This document shows positions 9,019-18,318 of a stretch of DNA of 42,358 nt, piece after piece; position 1 is the stretch's first letter, and the number at the start of each line of letters is the position of its first letter. The translations under genes were made by a program, and so were the position numbers. The notes beneath the pieces were generated by a model that was not told the origin of the DNA, did not search any database, and worked only from the letters and a program-made list of their open reading frames with translations. Source of the stretch: Bifidobacterium olomucense (GTDB lineage: Bacteria > Actinomycetota > Actinomycetes > Actinomycetales > Bifidobacteriaceae); assembly GCF_012932375.1 (NCBI RefSeq), contig NZ_JAAIIG010000014.1:1-42358 (forward strand). Reading direction: 5' to 3'.

Positions 9019-9621
9019 ATGAGCAGCACCTCTCCCAATGCACAGAACGACGATCGCCGCAACGCCATCATCGAAGCCACCGTCGAATCGTTCGGCAAGC
9101 TCGGCTACTACGGCACCTCATTGCAGCGCATCGCCACCGAAGTGGGCCTCACCAAAGCAGGCGTGCTGCATTACGTGGGCAGCAAAGAAGGTCTGCTCAA
9201 CCTGGTGCTGAGCGAGGTATACGATCGCGAGACCATCGACGTCATGTCTGCCATGGTCGGCGAAGAGCGTCCGCTCATCGCCGATATGTGGCGCAGAATC
9301 GTACAGATCAACGCCAAACGCCCGACACTGGTGCATATGTTCTCCACACTGAGCGCCGAGGCCTTGGATCCCGAACATCCCGCACATGCCTACTTTGTCG
9401 ACCGCGAGCGTCAAACCGTCGCCAATGCGCTGAACATCAACTGGTGCGTGCCGGACGGCGTGAACGTGGAACATGTGCTGCAAGCTGGTTTTTCGATGAT
9501 GGACGGCATTCAGCTGCGCTGGTTGCGCACGCCCGGACAACACCTTATGGACATGTGGGCCGATTGCGAAAACGTACTTATGCCATTGCCCACGTGGGAC
9601 GGATACCGGCACAACCATTAA
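9019..9621 (+). CDS. TetR-family regulator 1 of the beta-glycoside island
   Basis: A 200-residue TetR-type repressor: N-terminal helix-turn-helix at about residues 13-60 (recognition helix region TKAGVLHYVGSKEGLL) and an all-helical ligand domain. I start at the ATG at 9019 with AAGG 9 bases upstream; the frame is open from a TTG at 8983 but nothing supports that start. It is one of three related regulators in this island, all ending with the motif MDG(V/I)QLRW(L/M)R...WDxYR, and its recognition helix is close to that of tetR2, in line with their shared motif A. It most likely represses the divergent GH3 gene and itself; a beta-glucoside or its product is the likely inducer. Confidence 0.88.
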   Translation: MSSTSPNAQNDDRRNAIIEATVESFGKLGYYGTSLQRIATEVGLTKAGVLHYVGSKEGLLNLVLSEVYDRETIDVMSAMVGEERPLIADMWRRIVQINAKRPTLVHMFSTLSAEALDPEHPAHAYFVDRERQTVANALNINWCVPDGVNVEHVLQAGFSMMDGIQLRWLRTPGQHLMDMWADCENVLMPLPTWDGYRHNH

Positions 9622-9683
9622 GACGACGTCCGAACCATCGGACTGCGGGGAAATAAACCGTCCCGCTTCTGCCGCAAAAGAAA

Positions 9684-9712
9684 CGTCCCCGTCTCATATG
9701 GAGACGGGGACG
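9684..9712 (-). terminator. terminator of second GH3 gene
   Basis: A 12-bp perfect stem (CGTCCCCGTCTC at 9684-9695, partner at 9701-9712) around a 5-base loop. On the minus strand it is followed by TTTCTTTT, so it ends the GH3 transcript from 9742-12096. It may also stop tetR1 on the plus strand, but there it has no T-tract. Confidence 0.92.
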
Positions 9713-9741
9713 GAAAATATCGGACCGGATAATCGCGAAAA

Positions 9742-12096
9742 TTACGCCACGGTGAACGTGGTGCGCCTCAGGTCTTCGCGGCGGGACGAATGACCGATAA
9801 GCAGTTCGAATTCACCGGGCTCCACGATGCGGTTAGCTTCGGAATCGACGATGGTGCAATCGGCCACCGGGATATCGAAGGAAACGGTCTTGGTTTCACC
9901 GGGCGCAAGCTCCACACGCCGGAAGGCCTTCAACTCGCGGTCGGTCCAGCTGTAGGAGGTCACAATGTCGCCGATATAGGCCTGCACGACTTCGGTGCCG
10001 GCCATGTCACCCGTGTTGGTCAGGGTGATCTCGGCGCGTACGGTATCGGACTCGGCAAAAGTGCCGTCGGCATTCGACGCACCGCCGGTGATGACCGGTT
10101 CGCCATATTCGAAGGTGGTGTAGCTCAGGCCCTCGCCGAAGGCGAATGCCGGATCCTGCGTCAGATCGGCGTAACGGTCACCATGCTGGCCGCGCACCTG
10201 GTTGTAGTAGACCGGCAACTGGCCGGCATGGCGCGGGAAGGTAACGGGCAGACGGCCGGACGGATTGGTCAGGCCGAAGATGATTTCGGCGATGGCCTGA
10301 CCGCCCTTCATGCCCGGGTTCGCGGCCCACAGGATGGAGCCGGCGCCGGTTTCGGGGTCGCTCACGCGCTTGGCGAATACACCGTTCTCCCCCACGATGG
10401 AGGCAGGTAGAATCTGCGGCTTGGAGCTTACCAGCACGGTGACCATCGGCTTGCCGGTTTCCTTGGCCACGGCCGCGAGTGCGTCAAGCAGCGCATTCTG
10501 GCCGCCGAGCAGTTCGAGGGTTGCGGTGGAGCAGGTTTCGCCGGTGAGCTGGACGGTATCGCCCACTACGGCTACGATCAGGTCGGACTGACGGGCATTG
10601 GCCACGGCTTCGTCGAGCATCGCCTGATCGACCGCGGCGGAAACTCCGATCTTCGGGCGTGGCTGGCCATCCGGGTAGAGTTCGCCGGCCGGATCGGTGA
10701 CGAGATCCACGATGTTGGCACCACGAGAGTAGACGACTTCGGTACCCTCGCCGGCAAGCTGCTTGATGCCGTCGAGCACGGTGGTGATCATCCCGCGCGG
10801 CTGGCCGTCCGGCATCCAGGAAACCTGTCCGGAGTTGCCGGTCCAGTCGCCGAGCTGGTTCTGTGCATCGTCAGCCAGCGGACCGACCACGGCGATGCGC
10901 CTGGCCTTGCCGGCCGCGAACGGCAGGCTGCCGTCGTTGCGCAAGAGCGCCACGGCTTCGCGGGCAAGTTCCAGGTTGATCTGTTGGTGAGCTTCGGAGC
11001 CGATGACGGTCTTGATGCGTTCAGCGTCCGGCAGACGCGGGTCCTCGAACAGACCGAGGCGGAACTTCAGCGCCAGAATGCGAGCAACGGCCTCGTCGAT
11101 CAGAGATTCATCCAAGAGACCGGTCTTCACGGCTTCGATGGCACCCTCATAGAACTGCGGGGTGGTCATGACCAGATCGTTGCCGGCCTTGACCGCATCT
11201 GCAGCGGCATGCACATAATCCGGCTTGACCTTCTGCTCCCATACGGAGCGGCCGACATTATCCCAGTCGGTGATCAACGTGCCGTTGTACTTCCATGCGC
11301 CGCGCAGCTTGTCAGTCAGCAGCCATTTGTTGAAGGTCACCGGCACACCGTCGATGGATTCGTAGCCGAGCATGAACGTGCCGCAGCCTTCCTTGGCAAC
11401 GCGTTCGAACGGCGGCAGGAACCAGGATTCGAGCTTGCGGTGAGACAGGTCGGCCTCGGAGGCGTCGCGACCGCCCTGGGTTTCGGAGTAGCCGGCGAAG
11501 TGCTTGGCGCAGGCCAGGATGGCATCCTTCGGCAGTTCCTCACCGGCCTTGGCGCCGCCCTGATAGCCCTTGACCATGGCAGAGGCGAGTTCGCCGATCA
11601 GCATCGGGTCTTCACCGAAGGTCTCATCCACACGGCCCCAGCGGGTGTCGCGCGCGATGCACAGCACCGGGGAGAAGGTCCAGTGCACGCCGGTGCAGGA
11701 GACTTCCTCGGCGGTGGCGCGACCTGCCTGACGCACCTTCTCGGCGTCCCAGCTCAGTGCCATGCCGAGCTGCGAGGGGAAGATCGTGGCACCGGGCCAG
11801 AAGGAATAACCGTGGATGCAGTCATCGCCGATAACCAGCGGAATGCCCAGCCGGGTTTCCTCGTTAACGATTTTGACCGCGCGCGGCAGGTCTTCCGGGC
11901 TGGTGTGCAGGATGGAGCCGACGTGCTTGTTGACAATCAGGTCATCCAGATCGCCACCGCGGGCGTCGAGCTGCATCATCTGGCCGACCTTCTCCTCCAA
12001 CGTCATACGGGAGAGCAGGTCTGCGATGCGTTCGGAGGCGGGCAGATCGGGGTTCTTGTAGGGCAAGGTTGCTGCGGTTGCTTCGGTTGCGGCCAT
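9742..12096 (-). CDS. GH3 beta-glucosidase, BglX-like
   Basis: Second GH3 enzyme, 784 residues, cytoplasmic and of a different subfamily from 6527-8779: it resembles periplasmic BglX and plant beta-D-glucan exohydrolases (MTLEEKVGQMMQLD at 31-44, IGDDCIHGYSFWPGATIFP at 89-107, WGRVDETFGEDP at 153-164). The nucleophile is Asp277 in LITDWDNV. The sandwich domain starts near 370 and a fibronectin-III-like domain ends the protein. It has its own promoter with motif A at 12136-12149 and its own terminator. The subfamily usually removes glucose from the non-reducing end of beta-1,3-, beta-1,4- or beta-1,6-gluco-oligosaccharides. Having two GH3 types under one operator family suggests complementary linkage preference. 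Confidence 0.93.
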   Translation of the reverse strand: MAATEATAATLPYKNPDLPASERIADLLSRMTLEEKVGQMMQLDARGGDLDDLIVNKHVGSILHTSPEDLPRAVKIVNEETRLGIPLVIGDDCIHGYSFWPGATIFPSQLGMALSWDAEKVRQAGRATAEEVSCTGVHWTFSPVLCIARDTRWGRVDETFGEDPMLIGELASAMVKGYQGGAKAGEELPKDAILACAKHFAGYSETQGGRDASEADLSHRKLESWFLPPFERVAKEGCGTFMLGYESIDGVPVTFNKWLLTDKLRGAWKYNGTLITDWDNVGRSVWEQKVKPDYVHAAADAVKAGNDLVMTTPQFYEGAIEAVKTGLLDESLIDEAVARILALKFRLGLFEDPRLPDAERIKTVIGSEAHQQINLELAREAVALLRNDGSLPFAAGKARRIAVVGPLADDAQNQLGDWTGNSGQVSWMPDGQPRGMITTVLDGIKQLAGEGTEVVYSRGANIVDLVTDPAGELYPDGQPRPKIGVSAAVDQAMLDEAVANARQSDLIVAVVGDTVQLTGETCSTATLELLGGQNALLDALAAVAKETGKPMVTVLVSSKPQILPASIVGENGVFAKRVSDPETGAGSILWAANPGMKGGQAIAEIIFGLTNPSGRLPVTFPRHAGQLPVYYNQVRGQHGDRYADLTQDPAFAFGEGLSYTTFEYGEPVITGGASNADGTFAESDTVRAEITLTNTGDMAGTEVVQAYIGDIVTSYSWTDRELKAFRRVELAPGETKTVSFDIPVADCTIVDSEANRIVEPGEFELLIGHSSRREDLRRTTFTVA

Positions 12097-12135
12097 GGTT
12101 GTTTCGCTTTCCTCTATGAAATCGAAATTATTTAA

Positions 12136-12149
12136 TTACCAATCGGTAG
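12136..12149. promoter_or_regulatory. TetR-type operator, motif A (BglX-like GH3)
   Basis: TTACCAATCGGTAG, 40 bases upstream of the GH3 start, in the promoter zone. It differs from the tetR2 site TTACCAAGCGGTAA at two positions. Confidence 0.78.
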
Positions 12150-12259
12150 TTTATCGCGATACATACCGCAACACGCGGGAAGAACGATGATGTTTCCGAA
12201 CCGAGGAGGCAGCAAAACAGGCAGCAACTGCGCGGCCGGACAGCCAGGCGCATCCCGCC

Positions 12260-12898
12260 TCAGCGATACCCATCCCACAGCGGGGACGGGAACAGCATCG
12301 GCTCAAACTCAGCCCACTCCTCGTTCAAATCAATGGCCGGCTCGCGCAGCCAACGCAGTTGAACGCCATCCATGACCTCCAACGCCTTACGCACCGTAGG
12401 ACGCACTTCCTCAAAAGAGGCGAAGGACGGCGGGATACGCCAATCAAAGCCGGCGTAGTACCGCCAAATCGAATCCTTCCGATCGGCGAACACATCATGT
12501 AGCGGGTGATCAGGATTGAACGTTTCCACCTGCAGTACGGAAAACAGCTGGACCAGCATACGACGCTGTGAGTTGTATCGCACCAAATACCGAAAATACG
12601 CAGGCAGCCTAAGGTCATCGTCTGTGGATCCCGGCAAACCGGACGCACAGAACTCGGCCACATTGCCGCCTACGTTGTATTTTTCGAGATACACCATGCC
12701 CAGCAGATTGTCTTTGCTGCCGATATACCGCAATACGCCCTGTTTGGTGACACCCACGGCATCCGCGACATCTTGCACAGACGTACCGTTGTACCCTCGC
12801 TCGGAGATCAGTCGCACTGCGGCATCGAGTATTTCGCGCTTACGCTCCAGCGGCGTCTTGCGGACTCGTTTGCGATCGGAAGTGGTTTCTGCGGCCAT
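12260..12898 (-). CDS. TetR-family regulator 2 of the beta-glycoside island
   Basis: A 212-residue TetR-type repressor with a basic N-terminal arm (DRKRVRKTPLERKRE), helix-turn-helix at about 22-66 (TKQGVLRYIGSKDNLL) and a ligand domain that ends in the shared QLRWLREP...LWDGYR motif. No clear Shine-Dalgarno precedes the ATG. Instead a TACACT box (12907-12912, minus strand) ends 8 bases before it, so the mRNA may be leaderless or nearly so. A motif A palindrome lies just upstream at 12923-12936, pointing to autorepression; the same motif at the next gene downstream (GH3, 12136) suggests that tetR2 also controls it. Confidence 0.88.
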   Translation of the reverse strand: MAAETTSDRKRVRKTPLERKREILDAAVRLISERGYNGTSVQDVADAVGVTKQGVLRYIGSKDNLLGMVYLEKYNVGGNVAEFCASGLPGSTDDDLRLPAYFRYLVRYNSQRRMLVQLFSVLQVETFNPDHPLHDVFADRKDSIWRYYAGFDWRIPPSFASFEEVRPTVRKALEVMDGVQLRWLREPAIDLNEEWAEFEPMLFPSPLWDGYR

Positions 12899-12922
12899 AG
12901 ACGCCTAGTGTATCCCACTTCA

Positions 12923-12936
12923 TTACCAAGCGGTAA
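12923..12936. promoter_or_regulatory. TetR-type operator, motif A (tetR2)
   Basis: TTACCAAGCGGTAA, inverted repeat TTACC/GGTAA around four bases, 25 bases upstream of the tetR2 start and overlapping the expected -35 zone of its promoter. Confidence 0.8.
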
Positions 12937-13007
12937 CAACGGTTTCCACTGCGCGTCACAACGAAACTACGGTTTTGCCAGCAGTCCACGAACCAACGAA
13001 ATCAAGA

Positions 13008-13042
13008 AAGACTCCCCTCACCGGAGCAATGAGGAGAGTCTT
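13008..13042 (-). terminator. terminator of GH30 gene
   Basis: AAGACTCCCCTCA (13008-13020) pairs with TGAGGAGAGTCTT (13030-13042) with one mismatch. The minus strand continues TTCTTGATTT. It lies 17 bases past the GH30 stop. Confidence 0.82.
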
Positions 13043-13059
13043 AAGACAACCAAAAACGA

Positions 13060-14406
13060 TCAGTCGAGCACAAAGGTGTTGAAGGAGCGCGGGGCGAGCG
13101 TGACCTTGAGGCCGCGGGAGGCGTTTGCCGGGTCGGCGAACTCGAACGGCATCTCGTTCTCCAGTGCGTTCTGGGCCACGACGACCACGGTGCCGTCCGG
13201 GTTGCGGAAGGCGATGGCCATCGAGTTGAAGTGGCCGGTGGTGCCGAGCAGCTTGGCGCCCGGGCGCACGTACTTGGAGAAGTGGCGCATCACGTAGTAT
13301 TCGGGGTTACGGCGCACCTCGTGGGTGTCGGCGGTGATGGTGAACAGGGAGTTCTGCCACCAACCCCAGGTGGAATCCTGATCGTCCAGGATCATGTTCC
13401 AGTAGGTGTATGCGGTGGCGCCGTTGCGGAAGTAGTGGTTGATGAGGTGGAACACGTATTCCGCGTACTCCCAGGTGTTCTGGCCGTCGCCGCATTCGGA
13501 TTCGGATTGGATGAGCTCGATCTCGGGCCAGGATTCGTGGGTGCGGGCGATGCAGTTCTGGCCGGCCCACTGGTAGGCGATGCCCTTGATGTAGTGGCGG
13601 GCGCCATCATCGAAGAGGATGTTGTCCACGAAACGGTTGTAGTTGTTCAAGGCCATGCCGTACCCGCCGCCGGTCCACTTCATGTCTTCCGGGCCGTTCA
13701 AGGTGCCCAGCCAGATGTCGGTGTCGAGACCGGCTTCGTCGAAGGCAGGACCGAGGTAGTCGCGGATGAAGACCTTCAGCGCTTCGGCATCCCACAGGGC
13801 GCTCGGGAACTTCTGGTCGGCGAACACCTCGTTCTGCACGTGCAGCTGGTTCACGGTGATGCCGTGCTCGGCATAGGCCTGAATGTACTTGACCAGATAC
13901 TTGGCGTAGGCCTTGAGGTTTTCCGGGGTCTGGATGAGACGACCGTAGTTGTAGGCCTTCGGACGCTTCATCCAGGTCGGCGGGGACCACGGGCTGGAGA
14001 ACAGGCGCATATCCGGCTGCCATTCCTGGGCGCGATGGATGTACGGGATCAGGGTCTCCTCGTCGCGCTCAACGGAGAAGTGCTCCATGTCGTAGTCGCC
14101 TTCGACCTCGTCATAGCTGTACCAGTGGTCGGCGAAGTCGTTGGCGGCGACAGGCGCGCGATTGAACGTGAAGTTCATCTCCTCGGGATCGAAGAGCTCC
14201 TTGATGATCTGGTCGCGTTCCGCTTCGGTCACGGTCTGCAGCGGCAGCCATCCGAGCTCGTTGAAGCAGCCGCCAAAGCCACGCAGCGACTGGTATTCGT
14301 TGCCATCGAGCTGCAGGTCAGCAGCGGCGGTAGCGCCGGTGGCGGCGACTTCAGCCGAACGATCCACGAGCTTGGCGTCCGGGGTGGTGGCGATCCATGC
14401 GGTCAT
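13060..14406 (-). CDS. GH30 beta-glycosidase
   Basis: Retaining glycosidase of family GH30, 448 residues, no signal peptide, so it acts on imported oligosaccharides. The barrel begins with RGFGGCFNELG (42-52). The acid/base is Glu193 in LHVQNEV, and the nucleophile is most likely Glu302 in LIQSESECG (Glu304 is the alternative). The C-terminal beta-domain ends APRSFNTFVLD, typical of the family. GH30 members include glucosylceramidases, beta-1,6-glucanases and beta-xylosidases; this compact form resembles the glucosylceramidase-like subfamily, but the substrate is open. AAAGGAAA precedes the ATG by about 8 bases. It is a single-gene transcript with motif B at 14509-14528, so it belongs to the tetR3 regulon with MFS and GH42. 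Confidence 0.9.
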   Translation of the reverse strand: MTAWIATTPDAKLVDRSAEVAATGATAAADLQLDGNEYQSLRGFGGCFNELGWLPLQTVTEAERDQIIKELFDPEEMNFTFNRAPVAANDFADHWYSYDEVEGDYDMEHFSVERDEETLIPYIHRAQEWQPDMRLFSSPWSPPTWMKRPKAYNYGRLIQTPENLKAYAKYLVKYIQAYAEHGITVNQLHVQNEVFADQKFPSALWDAEALKVFIRDYLGPAFDEAGLDTDIWLGTLNGPEDMKWTGGGYGMALNNYNRFVDNILFDDGARHYIKGIAYQWAGQNCIARTHESWPEIELIQSESECGDGQNTWEYAEYVFHLINHYFRNGATAYTYWNMILDDQDSTWGWWQNSLFTITADTHEVRRNPEYYVMRHFSKYVRPGAKLLGTTGHFNSMAIAFRNPDGTVVVVAQNALENEMPFEFADPANASRGLKVTLAPRSFNTFVLD

Positions 14407-14508
14407 GATGGATTTCCTTTCTTTCGGTGATTGTTGCGCAGACCCGCGGCTCAGGCGATCTGTGCGGCTCTTCGTTGAGTTATGCTTTTCGCTGTCAGTC
14501 GACTTCTT

Positions 14509-14528
14509 TATCTAAAAGCTACTAGATA
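14509..14528. promoter_or_regulatory. TetR-type operator, motif B (GH30)
   Basis: TATCTAA-AAGCTA-CTAGATA: 20 bp with inverted arms, and an extra T/A pair on each side makes TTTATCTA/TAGATAAA perfect. It lies about 100 bases upstream of GH30 and has the same arm and spacer lengths as the sites at 18319, 18380 and 19208. Confidence 0.78.
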
Positions 14529-14594
14529 AATGATAACGCAAAGTATTCATTGGGATTTACCGGCGTGTCTTATTGCTCACCACAGAAAGTGAAA

Positions 14595-14622
14595 GAGGTA
14601 TCTACCTTTCGATAGATACCTC
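14595..14622 (-). terminator. terminator of MFS-GH42 operon
   Basis: GAGGTATCTA (14595-14604) pairs perfectly with TAGATACCTC (14613-14622). The minus strand continues TTTCACTTTC. It lies 35 bases past the GH42 stop. Confidence 0.85.
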
Positions 14623-14657
14623 ATTTATCACATGCATTCCGCCGCGTTGGAAGCCGC

Positions 14658-16793
14658 TCAGCCGGCGATGACGGCGAGGTTCCAGCGTGGGACGGTCAGC
14701 TCGTCGCCGACCGCGACCGGCATACCGGAGCGCACGGCAAGCGAGGCTGACGCGACCTCGTCGATCAGACCGTCGGAGCCGACGATTTGCGGGGCCACGA
14801 CTACGGAACCGGCCACGGGGCTGGCGAACGTGACCGAATCGGCCGAATAGTTCAGCAGATAGGTCACGGTTTCACCGGCCTGGTTCACGCCCTGACGCAC
14901 GACGATCTTGCCCGCAAGCGTCAGTCCGGCCGGTTCAATGCCGGCGTGGGCCACGGCCTCGCGCATCACGGCCTTCATGGTGTCAGCGTCGAGCAGGGTT
15001 CCGATCCATTCGGCACTGCCCTTGCCGAATGCATGGCGGGTTACGGCCGCATAGGAGCCCCAAGCGTAGTGGCCGTAGCGGGCGAGCACTTTGGTGTCGG
15101 CTGCCGCATCTGCCTTGAGCAGCTCGATAAGCGCTTCGGCCGAAGCCTCAGGCGTGCCGGCGAGCGCGGCGTCATCCGAGAAAGTCACCGGTACGCGACC
15201 CTTCGGGCGGGTGAACTGATTGTAGGTCAGGCCGAACACGTCCGTGAGTCCATGCGGAGCACGGTCATGCCAGACGGTCACCTCGTCGTCGGCGACGAAC
15301 GAACGCATCGTGGAAACCAAGTGGCCGCCGCCGGCCACGAAGCCGCGCAGGTGTGCGACGGTCTCCTCCGGCGTGCAGTAGAGCGCCGGGGTCACGATCA
15401 TGGCGTACTGGGCGAGGCGTTCGGTGGGCGCGTCCACAGGCAAGAAGTCGCACTCCACGTTGAGCTGGAAGAGCGCGTCGTACACGTGACGCACGATGTC
15501 GTTGTAGTTGACGCCCGCGCCATCCGGGAAACCGGTCTCCACGCGGAACCAGTCAAGCGCGGACAAGGCCTCGTTGGAGACCATGATGGCCACCTTGTTG
15601 CGCTTCTTCAGATGGATCAGGCGCTCACCCACGGCCGGGTCGGCCACCTCGCGGCCGAACACGCCAGCCTCCTCATAGGTGGGGTTCGACTCCATGTCGT
15701 GGGAAAGCAGGCCTTTCCAGTACGTCTCGAAAGAATTATGGATGGAGTGCCAATGCCAGTACTCCACCATGTCCGCGCCGGAGGCCAAGTGCGAGTATGC
15801 CTGCAAACGCAGCTGACCGGGGAACGGCACCCAACCGTGCTGGCCCTGCGCCTCGGTCTCAAGCACCAGATAGTTGGCCCCGTTCTTGGTAGAACGGGTC
15901 ATGTCGCCGCCGAACGCGATTTCGGTGCCGGTCAGCTCGTCCTCGGTGGGATGGTAGATGTCCACGCCGGTGATGTCCACGGCGGCCGAGGCCTTGAAGT
16001 GATCTACAGCCGGCTGCACGCCGTAGGAGTAGCCGCGCCACTCGAAGTCGAAGTTCTGGGTCACGAACTGGTCGTCCCGGGCGTACTCTCGCACGATATC
16101 CGCCTGCCAGGCGAGGAATTCGGCCACCTGCGCACGGCGGAAACGATCGAACTCGCCGCGCAGCGACTGGTTGATGGTGTTGGTCACGTCCGGGAAGTCC
16201 TCCCAGGCGTCCACGCGGTTGGACCAGTAGTCGAGACCGAAGTGGGCGTTGAGCTGGTCGAGGTCGTCGTTGAACTTGCCGCGCAGGTATTTGACGAACA
16301 GCGCCTGCATGTCGGGGCTCACGGAATCGTAGTACTTGGTCTCGTTGTCCACCTGATAGCCGATGACGGACGGATGGTTTGCCACATGTTTGATGAGTTC
16401 GCGGATCACGCGCTCGCCGTAGTAGCGGTAGGCGGGATTGACGATGTCCATGATCTGGCGCGGTCCGTACTTGCCGGGCCCGTTCGGGGTTACGGCGAGC
16501 ACGTCCGGATGCATGCGCACAAGCCAGGCGGGCACGGCATAGGTGGGCGTGCCCACGATCACAGAGATGTTGTGACGCTGCGCGGCGTCCAGCGCGCGGT
16601 CCACGTGGCTGAAGTCGAAGACGCCCGGCTGCGGTTCGCAGGTGCTCCAGGTCGATTCGGCGATGCGGATCACATTGATGCCGGCTGCGTCCATCATCTT
16701 CATGTCGGTTTCGATGCGGTCTTCGCCGGCAGGCATGTATTCGTCGTAGTACGCGGCACCGAACAGAATACGGTCTACGCTGTGCTTGCTCAT
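14658..16793 (-). CDS. GH42 beta-galactosidase
   Basis: Family GH42 retaining enzyme, usually a trimeric cytoplasmic beta-galactosidase; some bifidobacterial members are alpha-L-arabinopyranosidases or prefer beta-1,3-galactosides. The frame is open 31 codons further upstream, but I start at the ATG at 16791-16793 (MSKHSVDRILFGAAYYDEYMP), giving 711 residues, close to the family norm, with AGGGGAG 10 bases before it. Acid/base Glu151 is in QVDNETKYY and the nucleophile is probably Glu312 in LVLETEAQGQHG. The trimerisation domain (about 390-610) and C-terminal beta-domain follow. It sits behind the MFS transporter in one operon, separated by 153 bases with a strong hairpin (16875-16911). Confidence 0.93.
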   Translation of the reverse strand: MSKHSVDRILFGAAYYDEYMPAGEDRIETDMKMMDAAGINVIRIAESTWSTCEPQPGVFDFSHVDRALDAAQRHNISVIVGTPTYAVPAWLVRMHPDVLAVTPNGPGKYGPRQIMDIVNPAYRYYGERVIRELIKHVANHPSVIGYQVDNETKYYDSVSPDMQALFVKYLRGKFNDDLDQLNAHFGLDYWSNRVDAWEDFPDVTNTINQSLRGEFDRFRRAQVAEFLAWQADIVREYARDDQFVTQNFDFEWRGYSYGVQPAVDHFKASAAVDITGVDIYHPTEDELTGTEIAFGGDMTRSTKNGANYLVLETEAQGQHGWVPFPGQLRLQAYSHLASGADMVEYWHWHSIHNSFETYWKGLLSHDMESNPTYEEAGVFGREVADPAVGERLIHLKKRNKVAIMVSNEALSALDWFRVETGFPDGAGVNYNDIVRHVYDALFQLNVECDFLPVDAPTERLAQYAMIVTPALYCTPEETVAHLRGFVAGGGHLVSTMRSFVADDEVTVWHDRAPHGLTDVFGLTYNQFTRPKGRVPVTFSDDAALAGTPEASAEALIELLKADAAADTKVLARYGHYAWGSYAAVTRHAFGKGSAEWIGTLLDADTMKAVMREAVAHAGIEPAGLTLAGKIVVRQGVNQAGETVTYLLNYSADSVTFASPVAGSVVVAPQIVGSDGLIDEVASASLAVRSGMPVAVGDELTVPRWNLAVIAG

Positions 16794-16874
16794 CGTCAGG
16801 TCACTCCCCTGCCTTGTGTCTGGGTTTGATTGGTCGTTTTCGGTTGGATGGATTACCGGCTTTGCGTATGCGAA

Positions 16875-16911
16875 CGGCCGGTCCACTGAAGTTATTCGAG
16901 CGGACCGGCCG
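16875..16911 (-). other. intra-operon mRNA hairpin between MFS and GH42
   Basis: CGGCCGGTCC (16875-16884) pairs perfectly with GGACCGGCCG (16902-16911) around a 17-base loop, but no T-tract follows on the minus strand. It more likely protects or processes the mRNA, or causes partial read-through, than fully terminates it. Confidence 0.65.
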
Positions 16912-16946
16912 CAGCCGTAAGTTGATGTTGCGCCTGGGCGCGAGAC

Positions 16947-18275
16947 TTACTTAACGCCCTTGATCATCATGATGAACACGCAGCCGAGCAGCGCGAACAC
17001 GATGGAAATCGGGAAGGCGGCGGCGTAGCCGAGGGTCATGGTGATCACGGACATGAGCACCGGGCCGAGCATCTGGCCCAGGGTAGTGGCGAGGTTCAGC
17101 ACACCAAGGTCCTTGCCGGCTTCCTCCTTGTTCGGCAGTACGTCCACATTCAATGCCTGATCCACGGAGGAGTAGACACCGTAGCCAAGACCTGCGATGC
17201 CGGCGTAGAGGAACATACCCAACGTGGTCGGCATGATCCACGGCATGGCCATACCGATGGCGAACAGTACGGAGGCGGCGATGACGGGTAGCTTGCGGCG
17301 GCCGATGACGTCGGAGATCGGTCCGGCCACTACGGAGCCACCGAGGGAGACGACCATGGTGATCACGGACATGGTGGCCATGGCGGCACCGGCGGCCTTG
17401 TCGTCGAGGCCGATGTACTTCTGGAAGATGAGCAGCTGGTAGACAGTGATCATCTGGTAGCTCAGCAACATGCACAGACGACCGGCGAAGGCTTTGTAGA
17501 AGTCGTGAGCGGTGGAGAACTTCGGAGGGATGAAGCTCTTGAGCACATCGGAGGCCTTGCCCTCGTCCTTGGGCAGGAAGTCGGCGGAGGATTCCTTCGG
17601 TACGATGAGCACAGCGACGATACCGCCGAGGAACATCAGGATGCCGGCGAGGATGAAGCCCGGGAACGGGTTGAGGATAAACGCGGATCCGATGAGGGTG
17701 CCGATCGGAGCGCCGCAGGTCTGGCCGGCACCGAAGAAGGCGGACATGGTGCCGCGCACGTTCATCGGGATACGGTCGGAGATCATGGCGACCAGCGGGG
17801 CGATCATGGCGTTGAGACCAAACATGCACAGGCAGTAGATGACGGTGATGGCCACGGCGTTGGAGACCATGCCCGTCAAGAACAAGGTGACACCGCCGAG
17901 AACGGCACCCAATACGATGAACGGGGTACGACGACCCCACTTGGAGCGGGAGCGGTCGGACAGGGTACCGAACAGAAGGTTGGAGACAAGCGAGGCCACT
18001 GCGGTGCATGCGTTGATTACACCGGTCAGCCCTTCGACATCCGGACCGAAGATGGACTGCAGATGCTTGGTGAGCAGCACGGCGGAGACGATGGCCAGAC
18101 CACTCATCCACAGCAGGCCGAATACCAGGAAGCCCGCGCCAAAGCGGAATAGAGTGACCTTATCCATGGTCTTTCCGGTTTCGGGCGACAGCGACGGATC
18201 CTTATCCGCCGCGGCGATGTTCGCATTGAAGGCCGCCAGACGCTCGTCTGCGGGGATTGCGGTTGAAGCACTCAT
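16947..18275 (-). CDS. MFS sugar transporter (SLC45/GPH-like)
   Basis: Twelve-helix major facilitator of 442 residues. The loop DRSRSKWGRRTPF after helix 2 is the hallmark of the glycoside-pentoside-hexuronide and SLC45 sugar symporters. I start at the ATG at 18273-18275 (MSASTAIPADERLAAF), with GAGG 6 bases upstream; the frame runs 38 codons further, but that part overlaps the operators. Its position ahead of GH42 and its shared operator with GH30 suggest it imports the beta-galactoside or beta-glucoside oligosaccharide that those enzymes cut, probably with protons. Two motif B sites and a 26-bp palindrome upstream indicate layered control. Confidence 0.87.
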   Translation of the reverse strand: MSASTAIPADERLAAFNANIAAADKDPSLSPETGKTMDKVTLFRFGAGFLVFGLLWMSGLAIVSAVLLTKHLQSIFGPDVEGLTGVINACTAVASLVSNLLFGTLSDRSRSKWGRRTPFIVLGAVLGGVTLFLTGMVSNAVAITVIYCLCMFGLNAMIAPLVAMISDRIPMNVRGTMSAFFGAGQTCGAPIGTLIGSAFILNPFPGFILAGILMFLGGIVAVLIVPKESSADFLPKDEGKASDVLKSFIPPKFSTAHDFYKAFAGRLCMLLSYQMITVYQLLIFQKYIGLDDKAAGAAMATMSVITMVVSLGGSVVAGPISDVIGRRKLPVIAASVLFAIGMAMPWIMPTTLGMFLYAGIAGLGYGVYSSVDQALNVDVLPNKEEAGKDLGVLNLATTLGQMLGPVLMSVITMTLGYAAAFPISIVFALLGCVFIMMIKGVK

Positions 18276-18318
18276 CCTTGACCTCGTGTTTCCTTTTTCC
18301 TTTGTCTGCTTTGACATG

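Noticed and set aside
14787..16829. 680-codon open frame antisense to GH42
   Set aside because: His/Val/Gly-rich shadow of the GH42 gene, without ribosome site or motifs.
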